Below are positions 22,821 through 23,358 of a stretch of DNA of 23,358 nucleotides, one piece after another (position 1 is the stretch's first letter; every line of letters starts with the position of its first letter). The translations under genes were made by a program, and so were the position numbers. The DNA is from SG8-4 sp964598225 (GTDB lineage: Bacteria > Planctomycetota > Phycisphaerae > Sedimentisphaerales > Anaerobacaceae): assembly GCA_964598225.1 (NCBI GenBank), contig CAZRBG010000073.1:1-23358 (forward strand), written 5' to 3'. The notes below the pieces were generated by a model. That model searched no databases, was not told the origin of the DNA, and saw nothing but the letters and a program-made list of their open reading frames with translations.

Positions 22821-23267
22821 ATGGATAAGCAGGCATTCAAAGAATATATTGAGGGCCGATATAATGATCAGATTGATTGGTATAGTAATAGGGTATCAAA
22901 GAATAAACAACTATACGTTATCTTTCAATGGGGTGTGATTGTTTTTTCGGCTTCGCTACCAGTACTCATTGCTTCAGTTCCCAACAAATGGCAATGGTGT
23001 ACTGTTTTTATTTCTATTGTCCTGGCAATTGGAACTGCCGCATTGAAGGTGTTTAAATTCCAAGAGAACTGGATAAATTACCGCACAGTGTCTGAAACAC
23101 TTAAAAAAGAAAAATACTACTATGACGCAGACCTGAATGATTATGCCGATGTTACTGACAAAGAAGCTACTTTTGTAGAGCGTGTAGAAGCAATGATTTC
23201 ACGCGAAAATAGCCTTTGGGTAACTACACACATGCAAAAAGAAGATGAAAATTCGTCAAGGAAGTAA
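22821..23267 (+). CDS. SLATT (DUF4231-type) two-helix membrane protein
   Basis: A 148-residue membrane protein that I assign to the SLATT superfamily, DUF4231 branch. A charged N-terminal helix (KEYIEGRYNDQIDWYSNRVS) leads into two membrane helices at about 31-53 and 58-79, followed by the family-typical segment FKFQENWINYRTVSETLKKE and a cytoplasmic helical tail in which the FVERVEAMISREN stretch is the usual SLATT ending. SLATT proteins are predicted pore-forming effectors of nucleotide-signalling conflict systems. This one has no sensor domain of its own. GAGG lies about ten bases before the ATG. The gap of 91 bases after the TIR gene, on the same strand, is compatible with one transcript. 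The family assignment is fairly sure; its pairing with the TIR protein is inference. Confidence 0.8.
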   Translation: MDKQAFKEYIEGRYNDQIDWYSNRVSKNKQLYVIFQWGVIVFSASLPVLIASVPNKWQWCTVFISIVLAIGTAALKVFKFQENWINYRTVSETLKKEKYYYDADLNDYADVTDKEATFVERVEAMISRENSLWVTTHMQKEDENSSRK

Positions 23268-23358
23268 AAAAACAACTAGGGCCGAGGAAAATAGGGACTG
23301 CCATGAATGGCACTTCCATAAGTATTAACTTCCGTTGAGCAAACGTTTTCTGGCAATG
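23268..23358. other. Non-coding right end with a short palindrome
   Basis: No gene is visible before the window ends. TGCCAT-GA-ATGGCA (23300-23313) is a perfect short inverted repeat following GGAAAATAGGGAC; its role is unclear. The stretch may be the start of another intergenic repeat, but the sequence is cut off. Confidence 0.35.

Overview
The window looks like a chromosomal segment of a Gram-negative-type (diderm) bacterium, most likely a planctomycete of the Phycisphaerae kind. This is an inference from three things: the LpxC-FabZ fusion inside a dnaB-bamA-ompH-lpxD-lpxC/fabZ-lpxA block, a DegT-family aminotransferase with a Tat signal, and dispersed intergenic repeats of a type I associate with such genomes. 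No rRNA, tRNA or CRISPR array was recognised.

Left end (1-1619, minus strand, AT-richer): a DUF488 gene followed by its conserved partner gene, which is split by a frameshift, then a short 20-bp tandem repeat. Next come two DNA-repair genes transcribed divergently: uvrA (minus) and nfi, endonuclease V (plus).

Central block (5297-15106, minus strand): one long co-directional cluster read from a good sigma70-like promoter at 15202-15230. In order of transcription it holds dnaB, bamA, ompH/skp, lpxD, an lpxC-fabZ fusion, lpxA, a Gfo/Idh/MocA sugar dehydrogenase, a cytoplasmic cyclophilin and a lipoprotein cyclophilin. It joins the replicative helicase to lipid A synthesis and outer-membrane protein assembly. 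The dehydrogenase next to lpxA suggests a GnnA-like sugar-modifying step for lipid A, although no GnnB partner is visible.

Right half (plus strand): a Tat-exported DegT/DnrJ-family aminotransferase, a small transposase remnant, and a Na+/phosphate cotransporter with a PhoU-like tail. The cotransporter is preceded by four TTAG-centred repeats at exactly 11-bp spacing, which look like a Pho box. About 1 kb of non-coding DNA follows (19789-20787), packed with dispersed and inverted repeats.

Right end (20788-23267, AT-richer, plus strand): a likely defence or signalling island. It holds a four-helix membrane protein with a TIR-like C-terminal domain, a stand-alone ThsB-like TIR protein with its own candidate promoter, and a two-helix SLATT (DUF4231-type) membrane protein. 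The TIR plus SLATT pair resembles a Thoeris-like sensor and pore-effector arrangement and is the most interesting part of the window.
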